Source: Methanosuratincola petrocarbonis (GTDB taxonomy: Archaea > Thermoproteota > Methanomethylicia > Methanomethylicales > Methanomethylicaceae). Taken from it: 64,000 bases of DNA. The stretch is from the NCBI GenBank assembly GCA_030522375.1, contig CP130488.1, forward strand, positions 1,302,001-1,366,000. Reading direction: 5' to 3'. The notes beneath the pieces are model-generated. The model ran no database searches. It worked only from the letters and a program-made list of their open reading frames with translations, and was not told the origin of the DNA. Made by a program: the position numbers and the translations under genes. This document shows, one piece after another, positions 8,308-16,140 of the stretch (its first letter is position 1; every line of letters starts with the position of its first letter).

Positions 8308-8964
8308 ATGAAAAGTAAAATGGGAGTAATACTCGGAGTATCCATAGCAGCCATACTTATGTTAGGAGTGACTTACGGACTTTGGTTCCAGGCACTGTAC
8401 ATCTACGGTACCGTCTATACCGGCACCCTCGACGCACAGTGGAGCATACACCACGCTTTTGACACCGAGCCTGATGAAAAGGACTTTAGCAACATTACCG
8501 TAACTCCAGACATGATAGACCCCTACCTGCTTCACGTAACTGTTGAGAATGCCTATCCATGCATCACATACTACGCGGTGATCGATCTCACCAACACGGG
8601 CACTATCCCGTGGATAGTCTACGAGGCATCGCTTGCCCCAGATCAGGACTTCCCGGGGACGGTGGAGTTCGTACCGATCGACAATATTGATGATGTTGTG
8701 GAAGACCTCGGTTTGCTGGAAGAACTTGAACATCCAGAATTTGAAAACGGGGACCTGATGCCCATACAGAACGGGACTCAGGTGCATCCAGGGGAGTCCG
8801 CGTGGGGAGTCCTTGCAATCCATCTGACCAACGACGCTCAGGAGGACTCGACATACACCTTCAGCTTCAAGGTAGTCGTCGAGCAGTGGAATGAGTGGCC
8901 AACTGAGCCGCCAGAGGGATATGACAGCAACGAAGAGTGGCTTTTGGATCTAATAGCTGACTGA
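8308..8964 (+). CDS. TasA/AbpA-like secreted fibre protein 1
   Basis: 218 residues. An N-terminal hydrophobic segment (residues 5-25) runs directly into TYGLWFQALYIYGTVYTG, the SipW-dependent signal/strand region seen in TasA, camelysin and archaeal bundling-pilus subunits. The rest is a Thr/Asn-rich, acidic beta-type domain with a conserved HPGES near residue 155 and an aromatic C-terminal strand ending VEQWNEWP. The downstream paralogue shares the N-terminal motif, a YPC motif (NAYPCITYY here, NTYPCYLAM there), HPG and the C-terminal VQWNE block. In that family subunits polymerise by donor-strand exchange into extracellular fibres. The neighbouring special signal peptidase supports this; actual polymerisation is inferred. 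Confidence 0.72.
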   Translation: MKSKMGVILGVSIAAILMLGVTYGLWFQALYIYGTVYTGTLDAQWSIHHAFDTEPDEKDFSNITVTPDMIDPYLLHVTVENAYPCITYYAVIDLTNTGTIPWIVYEASLAPDQDFPGTVEFVPIDNIDDVVEDLGLLEELEHPEFENGDLMPIQNGTQVHPGESAWGVLAIHLTNDAQEDSTYTFSFKVVVEQWNEWPTEPPEGYDSNEEWLLDLIAD

Positions 8965-8975
8965 GGGGAGCACAT

Positions 8976-9641
8976 ATGACTAACAAGAAACTGGTGCTGA
9001 TTCCTGCTGCGCTGATCGTTGCGCTCTTTGCATTCTCGGTGACCTACGGGCTCTGGTTCCAAGCATTGTACGTGGAAGGCACTGTGAACACTGGTGTCTT
9101 GGAGTGGAAGATAGTAGATCAGTTCACTTCAGACGCCGGGGAGCAACCGGACAGATCCATCCTGCCAGGGTTCGAAGGGGACAGCTTTATTGTCCCTGAA
9201 GGCAAGCATGTGGGCTGGACGGATTGCGTGATCGCGGATGACGGGATGTCCGCAACCTTTACAATGTACAACACATATCCATGCTACTTAGCAATGTTCT
9301 CGGTCTACTTCCGCAACACTGGGACTGTTCCGATACACGTCGAATATATCGAGTTTTACGACGGAGGGGGCAATCTGATAGTAAACTACACTTATCCGTT
9401 CTCAGAACTCGAGGACTTTGAGCTCGACCTTACTGGCGATGGGCTTCCAGACATCGAGATACTGTGGCTAGAGCCGCTTGGGGACCAAATACACCCAGGC
9501 GATCGCTCAAGCGAGTACAGCTGGTGGGTGCACGTACTGCAGACTGCACCAGAGGGTGCCACTCTGACGTACATGATAAAGCCATTCGCGGTGCAGTGGA
9601 ACGAGTCCGACTGGCCTATCCAATACGGTCAATCTACCTAA
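8976..9641 (+). CDS. TasA/AbpA-like secreted fibre protein 2
   Basis: 221 residues, a paralogue of the gene 11 bases upstream. The signal segment VALFAFSVTYGLWFQALYV is followed by GTVNTGVLEW, a mature N-terminus in the TasA style. The body has an NTYPCYLAMFSVYFRNTGT strand pair, an acidic DLTGDGLPDIEI turn that resembles a calcium-binding loop, IHPGDRSSEYSWWV, and a C-terminal AVQWNESDWP strand. The close spacing shows co-transcription with the first copy. A long T-tract (9655-9672) follows, so the two genes may also be transcribed as an abundant short message. The two may be major and minor fibre subunits. Confidence 0.72.
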   Translation: MTNKKLVLIPAALIVALFAFSVTYGLWFQALYVEGTVNTGVLEWKIVDQFTSDAGEQPDRSILPGFEGDSFIVPEGKHVGWTDCVIADDGMSATFTMYNTYPCYLAMFSVYFRNTGTVPIHVEYIEFYDGGGNLIVNYTYPFSELEDFELDLTGDGLPDIEILWLEPLGDQIHPGDRSSEYSWWVHVLQTAPEGATLTYMIKPFAVQWNESDWPIQYGQST

Positions 9642-9654
9642 CGAATTGAACAAA

Positions 9655-9672
9655 ACTTTTTTTCTTTTTTTA
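9655..9672 (+). terminator. T-rich terminator after the fibre-protein pair
   Basis: ACTTTTTTTCTTTTTTTAT, two runs of seven T directly after the second fibre gene. Archaeal RNA polymerase terminates at such U-tracts without a hairpin. A TATA-like TTTATAGTTTATATG follows immediately, so the signal peptidase gene may have its own promoter and the fibre genes a higher transcript level. Confidence 0.6.
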
Positions 9673-9708
9673 TAGTTTATATGAAATGAAAGGGACGGGT
9701 GGAAGGCG

Positions 9709-10992
9709 ATGTGGTTAGTTGCTTTGGCGATGGTGCTCGGCGCTTATGCGGCGGTAAACACGCTTGGGCGATTCCTGCCTGATATGCAGTATTATTTCGC
9801 GAGTGTTATCGCTTGGGCAGCTGTGACGGCAGCGATCATACTGATGGACAGACGGATGCGTATGGGAAACCTGGCGTCCTTCAGGCTAAACAAGAGGGTT
9901 ATTCTTAACGCGCTGTACCTGGCAGCCCTTCAGCTTGCTGCCCTAATTTCGACAGGCTTCTTCATGGGGTTCGGGAGGTCCCCCTATTCGCTTGTCCCTC
10001 TTTTTATTGTCGTGAACACTGCCTTCTTTGGGACAAGCATAGTAGCATTCGAGTTCGCCAGGGCATACCTGATAAAGAGCTGCTCCAAGAAGAGGATCTT
10101 TCTTGGGCTGGTTTTGGTCTCACTCCTTTTCACGGCAATATCTTTCAATTTTGCGGCGTACACAACTGCATTCGAAGGGACACGTTTCTTCGAATTCTTT
10201 GGGGGGAGAGTGATCCCAGCATTTGCCATTAACTTCGCAGCCTCGTATCTGGCACTTCTCGGGGGACCGACATCCTCACTCGCGTATATGTTCCCGATAC
10301 AGGCTTTCCAGTGGCTTTCACCCATTCTTCCGAACCCTGACTGGGCAGTGAGGGGTCTCGTGAACGCAGCAATCCCTGCCCTTGGGATGCTGTTTCTGAA
10401 TGAGGGTGTCAGAACGGGAATTTTGGTCAGGTACGGGCTGATCAGGAAGACAGACCTCAGGAAATTCCCGAAAAAGTCCTCAGTCCTGCCCTGGGTGCTG
10501 GTCCTGATTGTAGCCATGACAATACTCTGGGTCCCTACAGGGCTGCTCGGGTTCAAGCCCACGGTTGTTGCCAGCAGCAGCATGAGCCCGACGCTCGAGA
10601 TCGGCGACGTCGTGATAGCGGTTCCATCGGATCCCAGCGATGTAAAGACCGGCGACATCGTCCAGTACACGCGGGCAGGGTACCAAATATCAATTACCCA
10701 CAGGGTCATTAGCGTCGAGCCTTCGGGGAACACATACATAATCACTACGAAGGGTGACGCCAACAACATCGCCGACGACCCGATAAGCGTGACTGGGAAG
10801 ATTGGGAAGGTTGTGCGAGTGATCCCTAAGATCGGGTGGGTGACAATATACCTTAGGAACCTCGTTTCTGACCTCCTGCAGTTCGGTAGCAGAGGTTCGG
10901 TCGCGCCGGCTTCGGTCGCCCCGATCTTGTGGGATGGTCTTATGATGCGTATTCAAAACATTGAGGAAGGGGGGTTATGCCTTGAGACATAG
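9709..10992 (+). CDS. polytopic signal peptidase I, SipW/ER-type
   Basis: 427 residues, far longer than ordinary SipW (about 190). Residues 1-265 carry roughly seven membrane segments with no catalytic motif. Residues 280-385 form the S26B peptidase domain: catalytic Ser in VASSSMSPTLEIGDVV, then KTGDIVQYTR, catalytic His in ITHRVISVE (His in place of bacterial Lys), and the TKGDANNIADD box. This Ser-His type is the kind that processes TasA-like proteins in bacteria. Its place between three proteins sharing the TYxLxFQ signal motif argues that it is their dedicated peptidase. The role of the membrane domain is unknown. Confidence 0.82.
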   Translation: MWLVALAMVLGAYAAVNTLGRFLPDMQYYFASVIAWAAVTAAIILMDRRMRMGNLASFRLNKRVILNALYLAALQLAALISTGFFMGFGRSPYSLVPLFIVVNTAFFGTSIVAFEFARAYLIKSCSKKRIFLGLVLVSLLFTAISFNFAAYTTAFEGTRFFEFFGGRVIPAFAINFAASYLALLGGPTSSLAYMFPIQAFQWLSPILPNPDWAVRGLVNAAIPALGMLFLNEGVRTGILVRYGLIRKTDLRKFPKKSSVLPWVLVLIVAMTILWVPTGLLGFKPTVVASSSMSPTLEIGDVVIAVPSDPSDVKTGDIVQYTRAGYQISITHRVISVEPSGNTYIITTKGDANNIADDPISVTGKIGKVVRVIPKIGWVTIYLRNLVSDLLQFGSRGSVAPASVAPILWDGLMMRIQNIEEGGLCLET

Positions 10993-11716
10993 GTCAAGAA
11001 GACTTGTTAAGAAGGTTTTGATTATCGGATTCTTGCCGGTTCTGATTCTGGCCGCACTCGGAAACACTTACGCGTTGCTCTTCCAGACGCTTGAGATACA
11101 TGGGGTAGTACATACTGGCTTCTGGGGCGGGGGAGGCGTGGAGGGGCCCTGTGTAGGCATACAGAAGACCCTCGACGGCGCCTTCACCAACGCCACCACT
11201 GGGGAGGACCTTTCCGAAAGGACCGACCTCATACACATCGGGAACGCAAACCCCCCTTATTTCCCAACGAAGTTCAAACTGACGATCTGCGTCCACAACT
11301 GCGGCAATGAGACGCTTACAGGAGTGGTCGTGACCGACCGGCTGGAGAACCAGTTCGGGGTGATCAACTGGAGTGCAAACACGGGAGATGTGACCATACT
11401 GAGCTTCCCCGGTCCGGGGAACTACAGCAATGAGTACATAGTCTGGGAGGTCGGGGCGCTACAAGACGGGGAAGGCGCCTGCCTTGAGATGTGGATCCAG
11501 ACCCTCCAAAACCCTGCTGGCTGGTACGCACCAACATCGGGCGGCACGACATATATCATCAATCAAGGGGCATCGGTCTTTGCCACAAGCAGCAGTGGAG
11601 ACCTATGGGCGAACACGGGTAGCCTCTCGATATCGCTCTCTCCAGAGGGCGACAATCACATTGCGACAATATTGACCCAGCTGCCTTACTCGACACCATG
11701 GGAGTACAGCCCCTGA
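10982..11716 (+). CDS. exported DUF11-like protein with the fibre-type signal
   Basis: About 244 residues. After a basic stretch and hydrophobic segment comes GNTYALLFQTLEIHGVVHTG, the same boundary motif as the two fibre proteins. The body contains a DUF11-like Ig-fold repeat: CVHNCGNETLTGVVVTD. It also contains GPCVGIQKTLDGAF and a glycine-rich GGGGVEG. The TTG at 10982 lies inside the end of the peptidase gene with GGGGGGTTA upstream; a TTG at 10961 is an alternative. A minor tip or anchor subunit of the same extracellular structure is a reasonable inference; no biochemical role is established. Confidence 0.65.
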   Translation: MRHRSRRLVKKVLIIGFLPVLILAALGNTYALLFQTLEIHGVVHTGFWGGGGVEGPCVGIQKTLDGAFTNATTGEDLSERTDLIHIGNANPPYFPTKFKLTICVHNCGNETLTGVVVTDRLENQFGVINWSANTGDVTILSFPGPGNYSNEYIVWEVGALQDGEGACLEMWIQTLQNPAGWYAPTSGGTTYIINQGASVFATSSSGDLWANTGSLSISLSPEGDNHIATILTQLPYSTPWEYSP

Positions 11717-11766
11717 CTGAAATTTTTTTGTAAAAATTTAATAGTTTGAAAAATAGGAATATAACT

Positions 11767-12777
11767 ATGAAGATCTCCATATTAAAAATTGCAATCGTTG
11801 TATTCATAATAGCTTCAACAATAAGCGCTGTTGGCCTAACGTATGCCTATCTTACCCCGACAGAAAGTGTCGAAACTACGATCAAGGCAATCTACAGGCA
11901 CACGGGTAGTTACGACTATGTGGCTCACATTGCCCCCAACCTGATATACAACAGGACGGAAGTCGGCCCGGATGTGCAGAGGGTCTACACCAATCTGCTC
12001 GAGTGGATGGATCTCTACTTCGCATACAGCTTTGTCACAAACGCATCTGTCATTAGCCTAGATTCAGATATTTCCCTTAAAGTAGCAATAGAGTCGCCCA
12101 ATAGGTGGGGCAGGGAGTTGACTGCTGCTGAGGCAGCAGCACTTGCCAACCTAAGCATCGGGGATACCGGATTCCATCTCACCGTGAACAAGAGTTCCCT
12201 GGACGCGTTCGTGAAGCTGCTCGACCTCGAGACTGGTACAAGCACTACCGAGTACAACCTGAGGATCACGCCTACGGTATTGACCAGTGCGGTCACATCC
12301 TCCGGAAATGTGCAGGATAAGTTTGCGCCAGAGACCAATGTCTCCTTCAAGCAGGACACAGGCGGCAGATATTTGACGGTCTCTCCGCTCAGCTCTTCGA
12401 AGGAGGGAAAATTAGTTGAGACCAAGCAGGTCAAATACGAATACGTGGTCAATCAGAGGATCCTGTTCGCGGTCTCTCTCTTGGCGTCACTGGCAGGGCT
12501 CGCATTCACTGGATGGACGTACTTCAGAAAACGGCAGCCGAAGAGCCGTTCCGAGCTAGTCGGGCGAATACTTAGCGCAAACAGGGATGTTATAGTGAAA
12601 GCCAAGATCGATGAGGAGGAGGCGACAAAACGCGTGGAAGTCAAGGACTTCGAGGAGCTCAGGAAGCTCGCCGAGATTCTGGCAAGACCGATCTTGCACA
12701 CGCTGACTGATAAGGAGCACCAGTTCTCGGTGTTTGACAATGGCACTAGGTACACATACAAGATTTCCGAAGAGTAA
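11767..12777 (+). CDS. DUF5305-like membrane protein
   Basis: 336 residues. An N-terminal membrane segment (KIAIVVFIIASTISAVGLTYAYL) is followed by a large outside domain with EYNLRITPTVLTSAVTS and SFKQDTGGRYLTV. A second membrane segment (ILFAVSLLASLAGLAFTGW) then leads to a cytoplasmic alpha/beta tail of about 90 residues ending in VEVKDFEELRKLAEILARPILH. This matches the DUF5305 architecture found next to SipW/TasA-like genes in archaea. Its job is unknown; a membrane platform for assembling or sensing the fibre fits the topology. The ATG start follows an AT-rich promoter (AATTTAATAG) and a T-tract. Confidence 0.68.
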   Translation: MKISILKIAIVVFIIASTISAVGLTYAYLTPTESVETTIKAIYRHTGSYDYVAHIAPNLIYNRTEVGPDVQRVYTNLLEWMDLYFAYSFVTNASVISLDSDISLKVAIESPNRWGRELTAAEAAALANLSIGDTGFHLTVNKSSLDAFVKLLDLETGTSTTEYNLRITPTVLTSAVTSSGNVQDKFAPETNVSFKQDTGGRYLTVSPLSSSKEGKLVETKQVKYEYVVNQRILFAVSLLASLAGLAFTGWTYFRKRQPKSRSELVGRILSANRDVIVKAKIDEEEATKRVEVKDFEELRKLAEILARPILHTLTDKEHQFSVFDNGTRYTYKISEE

Positions 12778-12796
12778 AACTTTTTTAGTTTTTTAT
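12778..12796 (+). terminator. T-rich terminator after the DUF5305-like gene
   Basis: ACTTTTTTAGTTTTTTATTC follows the stop codon directly, two T6 runs. It would end the fibre-locus message before the separate winged-helix gene, which has its own TATA-like region (TTAATAATATATTG at about 12840-12855). Confidence 0.55.
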
Positions 12797-12914
12797 TCAA
12801 TTTTTGTATTACAGATAAACATAATAATGTTTTTATATTGTGTTAATAATATATTGATGGAATCCAGTTTCTAGGATTGACAGTTATCCGTCCGGAGGAA
12901 GACAGGGGATAGAT

Positions 12915-13190
12915 TTGGGAAAATCCAAGAGGGCACTATTTGATGTCCTATCCTCGATACTCGAAGTGGCTGATAAGAAGGGCGGGGTGAACAAGACTGC
13001 AATAGTGTACAATGCAAACCTCAACTTCCTCCGTGCCGAAGAGCACATAAGGCTGCTGGTGAACCACGGGCTCCTGAGCACCTTGCAAGACGGAACGAAG
13101 TACTGCACAACAGAGAAGGGGAGAGAGTTCCTCCAGCAGTACAGAAGCCTCTTGCGACTGATTAGACAAAACAACGGATTGAAGGATTAA
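12915..13190 (+). CDS. small winged-helix DNA-binding protein
   Basis: 91 residues from a TTG start. The layout is that of the archaeal single-domain winged-helix family: a first helix RALFDVLSSILEVA, then KTAIVYNANLNFLRAEEHIRLLVNHGLLS as helices 2-3, a wing CTTEKGREFL, and a C-terminal helix QQYRSLLRLIRQNN that usually dimerises. It stands directly downstream of the fibre locus in the same orientation but behind a terminator. A local regulator of the fibre genes is possible; the sequence gives no direct evidence for its target. Confidence 0.75.
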   Translation: MGKSKRALFDVLSSILEVADKKGGVNKTAIVYNANLNFLRAEEHIRLLVNHGLLSTLQDGTKYCTTEKGREFLQQYRSLLRLIRQNNGLKD

Positions 13191-13393
13191 CTTTTTCAGG
13201 CAATTTCACTTGGGCTGGTATTTTTCTAGGGCTCGCTCAACTCGGGGCGGTCCGCCCAGTTCCGTTCTGAGAATTCTGTCCTTTTGCAGACTTCTTTTCG
13301 GTTAGACGATACTTCTGTAACCCCTGTTCCCGAGCGCGGCTGAACCGTCGCGTCTAAAGTAAAAGAATTCTACTACCAACCACCTTTTTGTAC

Positions 13394-13899
13394 ATGATTG
13401 TTAACAAGGGATATATCCTGAATGGGATAGAGAATACCACCATAGCGGTGACCGACCTTGTGCGACTGGTGCAGCAAGCACGGCGCTGGGAAGAAGTGGT
13501 ACCTGAATGCCAGAAACTACTCGAATGAGCTGGGACGAGCTGAGGGCAAAGGAGTACCTGAGCGAGCAGTGGACCAACTTCGAGCAGGTCTACATAAGGA
13601 AGATTATGGGGATATCCTCCGTCGACCTGGGCTACAAGCTCAAGCTCCCGATAATCGGGAGGATGCTACGATGGCAGGCAGAGAGGATGATCCACAGTGA
13701 GTCTAAGAACCGGAACCCGAGGAGGGCGGATGGGCACTTCGGCCAGGTCATCCCCCTCGAGGAGGCAAAGATAATCCTGGGGAACCTCGCAGCCGAGCCG
13801 ATCTCGAACGGGTCAACCTCGGTCATTTCATGGAGAAGCTGTGCTTTCATGGGCATAAACGGCTCATCCGCGACAAGGTCTCAAACTATCGACCCTTGA
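13394..13899 (+). pseudogene. decayed 4Fe-4S-type protein gene (at least two frameshifts)
   Basis: Three reading frames in succession carry pieces of one protein. The ATG at 13394 starts MIVNKGYILNGIENTTIAVTDL. A one-base shift near 13459 is needed to continue into CDWCSKHGAGKKWYLNARN, then NYSNEL. A second shift near 13535 is needed to continue into LRAKEYLSEQWTNFEQVYIR and later HFGQVIPLEEAKIIL. The CxxCxxHG...KWYLN pattern is typical of archaeal Fe-S proteins of about 300 residues that later have a CxCR cluster; here the C-terminal half degenerates and is missing. No intact copy is seen in the window. Confidence 0.62.
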
Positions 13900-13973
13900 G
13901 CTTTTAAGCAATATGAGGAGCAAATTTACATAGTTTGAAGGGAGCTCATTATCGGTCTGAATGATTGAGCACT

Positions 13974-14135
13974 ATGGAAAAGAGAGCTCTGTTGAAATAC
14001 AAGTCAACGGAAGTGAATGTGAGAGGGATGGGGAGACCCCAACCCGAATCCAGCTTTGTCCTGGAAATGTCTACTCGAAAGATGGAGATCAAGTTCTACT
14101 TCAAGACCTTACCTGTCATCGCGTACCAAAGGTAG
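13974..14135 (+). CDS. possible small basic protein
   Basis: A 53-residue frame from an ATG: it begins MEKRALLKYKSTEVNVRGMG and later has SFVLEMSTRKMEIKFYF. It has alternating hydrophobic and charged residues like a small beta protein, unlike random out-of-frame translation. An AT-rich promoter-like AAATTTACATAG lies 40 bases upstream, but no strong ribosome site is visible. Its end overlaps the convergent Ogg2 gene by 40 bases. I do not recognise a family. Confidence 0.38.
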   Translation: MEKRALLKYKSTEVNVRGMGRPQPESSFVLEMSTRKMEIKFYFKTLPVIAYQR

Positions 14136-14980
14136 AGATCCAGCTCCGCAAGGCTTACGCCCAAAGCGCTGGAGATTGCGGACAGGAGCCTCTCGATCGA
14201 GAGGTATCTCCTGCGCGAGAGCGTCCGCGGGATCGAGCTGATCAGACCCTTCTGGTGTAGAAAGCGGAGTATGTGCCTGTCTATGATGGCGACGTCCTTC
14301 CGTCCTACATTCCTCAGGAAGTGGCTCGCCTCCTTGTACCCCAAGCCTTTGACGTTTTCGACGAGCCACTCCCTAGCCGCGCAATCGCCCATACTTAGTG
14401 CCTGGAGGATCCCCTCGCAGAGATGCCTCGCCCCGCATATGAACTCCGCGCGCTTGTTAGGGAACCTGTGCCCGAGCGACCTCAAGGACCACGCCATCTC
14501 CTGCACCGGCTTGCTCATGAAGTGCTGCTTTAGGCTCTGCTGTATCCTGATCCCCCCTTCTGCTGTGTAGTTGGCAGTAAGGATGCAGAAGCAGAGCTCG
14601 CTGAAGATCTCGCCTGGATCCATCCGCGCACCTACCGCCTCGAACTCCCTGATCCGCTCCTCGACGCGGGGGCGGATCGACTCGACGATACCCCTGAGCT
14701 CCCCGAGAAAGTCCAGCCTGGCATAGGTTACCTCAAAGCATTTTCCCCGATCCTCGGAAGGCGAAAAGCTCCATACGGCGTAATCCACGCCGTGCGATTC
14801 CCGTAGAATCAAGGCGAGGTCGTCAAAGTAATCCGCGGCGCAGCAACTCTGACTGATCTGCCCGCAGAAAAGGACGACGAGCCGCCTTTCCCATTCCTCC
14901 AGGATCTCGGCGCTGACCTCCCCAGAGTGCATCCTATTGAAACACTCAATCGCTTTCGCAGTCTTGGTTGAGATCGGCAT
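14096..14980 (-). CDS. 8-oxoguanine DNA glycosylase/AP lyase, Ogg2 type, with N-terminal extension
   Basis: 294 residues. Residues about 95-294 follow archaeal Ogg2 closely: FSELCFCILTANYTAEGGIR, LGHRFPNKRAEFI, the HhH with catalytic Lys in GLGYKEASHFLRNVG, catalytic Asp in VAIIDRHILRFL, and a C-terminus ending LWYAMTGKVLK, the lysine tail that reads 8-oxoguanine. It removes 8-oxoG and nicks the abasic site. Typical Ogg2 proteins are about 210 residues; here about 90 residues precede the core (with FCGQISQSCCAADYF), of unknown function. It is divergent from the peroxiredoxin-superoxide reductase pair, which fits an oxidative-damage theme. Confidence 0.87.
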   Translation of the reverse strand: MPISTKTAKAIECFNRMHSGEVSAEILEEWERRLVVLFCGQISQSCCAADYFDDLALILRESHGVDYAVWSFSPSEDRGKCFEVTYARLDFLGELRGIVESIRPRVEERIREFEAVGARMDPGEIFSELCFCILTANYTAEGGIRIQQSLKQHFMSKPVQEMAWSLRSLGHRFPNKRAEFICGARHLCEGILQALSMGDCAAREWLVENVKGLGYKEASHFLRNVGRKDVAIIDRHILRFLHQKGLISSIPRTLSRRRYLSIERLLSAISSALGVSLAELDLYLWYAMTGKVLK

Positions 14981-15084
14981 CGGCTAAGTCTGTGTCAACT
15001 CCGTAGTTAAGCTTTTCCGGCACTATCTAAAGCTTATTAAGGAGGAAGGGATTATAAGGATAGGTGATTAACATTTCAGAAATT

Positions 15085-15738
15085 ATGAGACTTCCACTGA
15101 TAGGCGACCAGGCGCCCGCGTTCTCAGCACAGACCACAAAGGGGCCGATAAACTTCCCGGCGGACTTCAAGGGGAAATGGGTGATCCTCTTCAGCCACCC
15201 CGCAGACTTCACCCCGGTGTGCACGACAGAGTTCGTTGCCTTCGCAAAGAGGTATGACAAATTCAAGGAGATGAATGCGGAGCTAGTCGGGCTTTCAATC
15301 GATCAGGTCTACTCGCACATAAAGTGGGAGGAGTGGATAGCAGAAAAGCTGAAGGTCGAAATCCCGTTCCCAATAATAGCGGACAATACGGGCAGAATAG
15401 CGACGCTATACGGGATGCTGCACCCAGAGGCGAAAGGGACCCAGGCAGTCAGGGCGACATTCATAATAGACCCAGACGGGATAATAAGGGGGATACTTTA
15501 CTATCCGCTCTCTGTGGGGAGGAACATGGACGAGATCCTGAGGTTCCTCAAGGCGCTCCAGACCAGCGACAGGGAGAACGTGGCGCTCCCGGCGAACTGG
15601 CCGAACAACGAGATCATAGGCGAAAAGGCGATAGTCCCCCCGCCGAACAACGTGAAGGATGCAAAGGAGCGGCTCAAGAAGTATGAGGGCTTCGACTGGT
15701 GGTTCTGCTACAGAAAGCTTGAGGAGGCGAAAAAATGA
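15085..15738 (+). CDS. peroxiredoxin (Prx6/archaeal AhpC type)
   Basis: 217 residues. Peroxidatic cysteine in HPADFTPVCTTEF, with the partner arginine in AVRATFIIDPDG, and a C-terminal extension containing FDWWFCYRKLE whose Cys may be the resolving residue. Archaeal members reduce hydrogen peroxide and form decameric rings. The ATG at 15085 is chosen because a TATA element (GATTATAAGG) ends about 27 bases before it, giving a near-leaderless message; a GTG at 15064 would lie too close to the TATA box. It overlaps the superoxide reductase start by four bases, forming a superoxide-to-peroxide-to-water operon. Confidence 0.9.
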   Translation: MRLPLIGDQAPAFSAQTTKGPINFPADFKGKWVILFSHPADFTPVCTTEFVAFAKRYDKFKEMNAELVGLSIDQVYSHIKWEEWIAEKLKVEIPFPIIADNTGRIATLYGMLHPEAKGTQAVRATFIIDPDGIIRGILYYPLSVGRNMDEILRFLKALQTSDRENVALPANWPNNEIIGEKAIVPPPNNVKDAKERLKKYEGFDWWFCYRKLEEAKK

Positions 15739-16115
15739 CGGAAAGAATGCAGGTATACAAGTGCGAGGTATGCGGGAATATAGTGATGGTGATGCATGCG
15801 GGCGTCGGGCAGCTAGTATGCTGCGGGAAGCCTATGAAGCTCCAGGCAGAGAAGACCGCGGACATGGGGAAGGAGAAGCACGTACCAGTGGTCGAGAAGA
15901 CCGAGAAGGGGTACCGGGTAAAGGTAGGATCGACTCCGCACCCTATGATGCCAGAGCATTACATTGAGTGGATAGAGGCGTCGACTGGAGACACGGTGAT
16001 GGTAAGGTTCCTGACACCCGAGGACTCCCCAGAGGCAGAGTTCGAGACGAGCAAAGAAGTCAAGAAGGCCCGGGAATACTGCAACATACACAGTCTTTGG
16101 GCATACCAGAAGTAG
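15735..16115 (+). CDS. dfx: superoxide reductase, desulfoferrodoxin type (2Fe-SOR)
   Basis: 126 residues. The N-terminal rubredoxin-like domain has CEVCGNIV and a CC pair (LVCCGKPM), which bind centre I. The catalytic domain has EKHVPVVEK (the Lys and first His of centre II), STPHPMMPEHYIEWIE with two more histidines, and CNIHSLW with the axial Cys and fourth His. It reduces superoxide to peroxide without making oxygen, as expected in an anaerobe. Translationally coupled to the peroxiredoxin that removes its product. Confidence 0.92.
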   Translation: MTERMQVYKCEVCGNIVMVMHAGVGQLVCCGKPMKLQAEKTADMGKEKHVPVVEKTEKGYRVKVGSTPHPMMPEHYIEWIEASTGDTVMVRFLTPEDSPEAEFETSKEVKKAREYCNIHSLWAYQK

Positions 16116-16140
16116 ACCCTTAACTATCTTTTTTTATTCC
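16116..16140 (+). terminator. T-rich terminator of the prx-dfx operon
   Basis: Just after the superoxide reductase stop, TATCTTTTTTTATTCC gives a T7 run, a normal archaeal U-tract terminator. The following 130 bases are AT-rich and hold the glutamine synthetase promoter (AATTTTATATATTAAC near 16216). Confidence 0.5.

Noticed and set aside
13961..14260. A 99-residue plus-strand frame overlapping Ogg2
   Set aside because: Its second half is antisense to the well-supported Ogg2 catalytic core; the 53-residue frame at 13974 is more protein-like.
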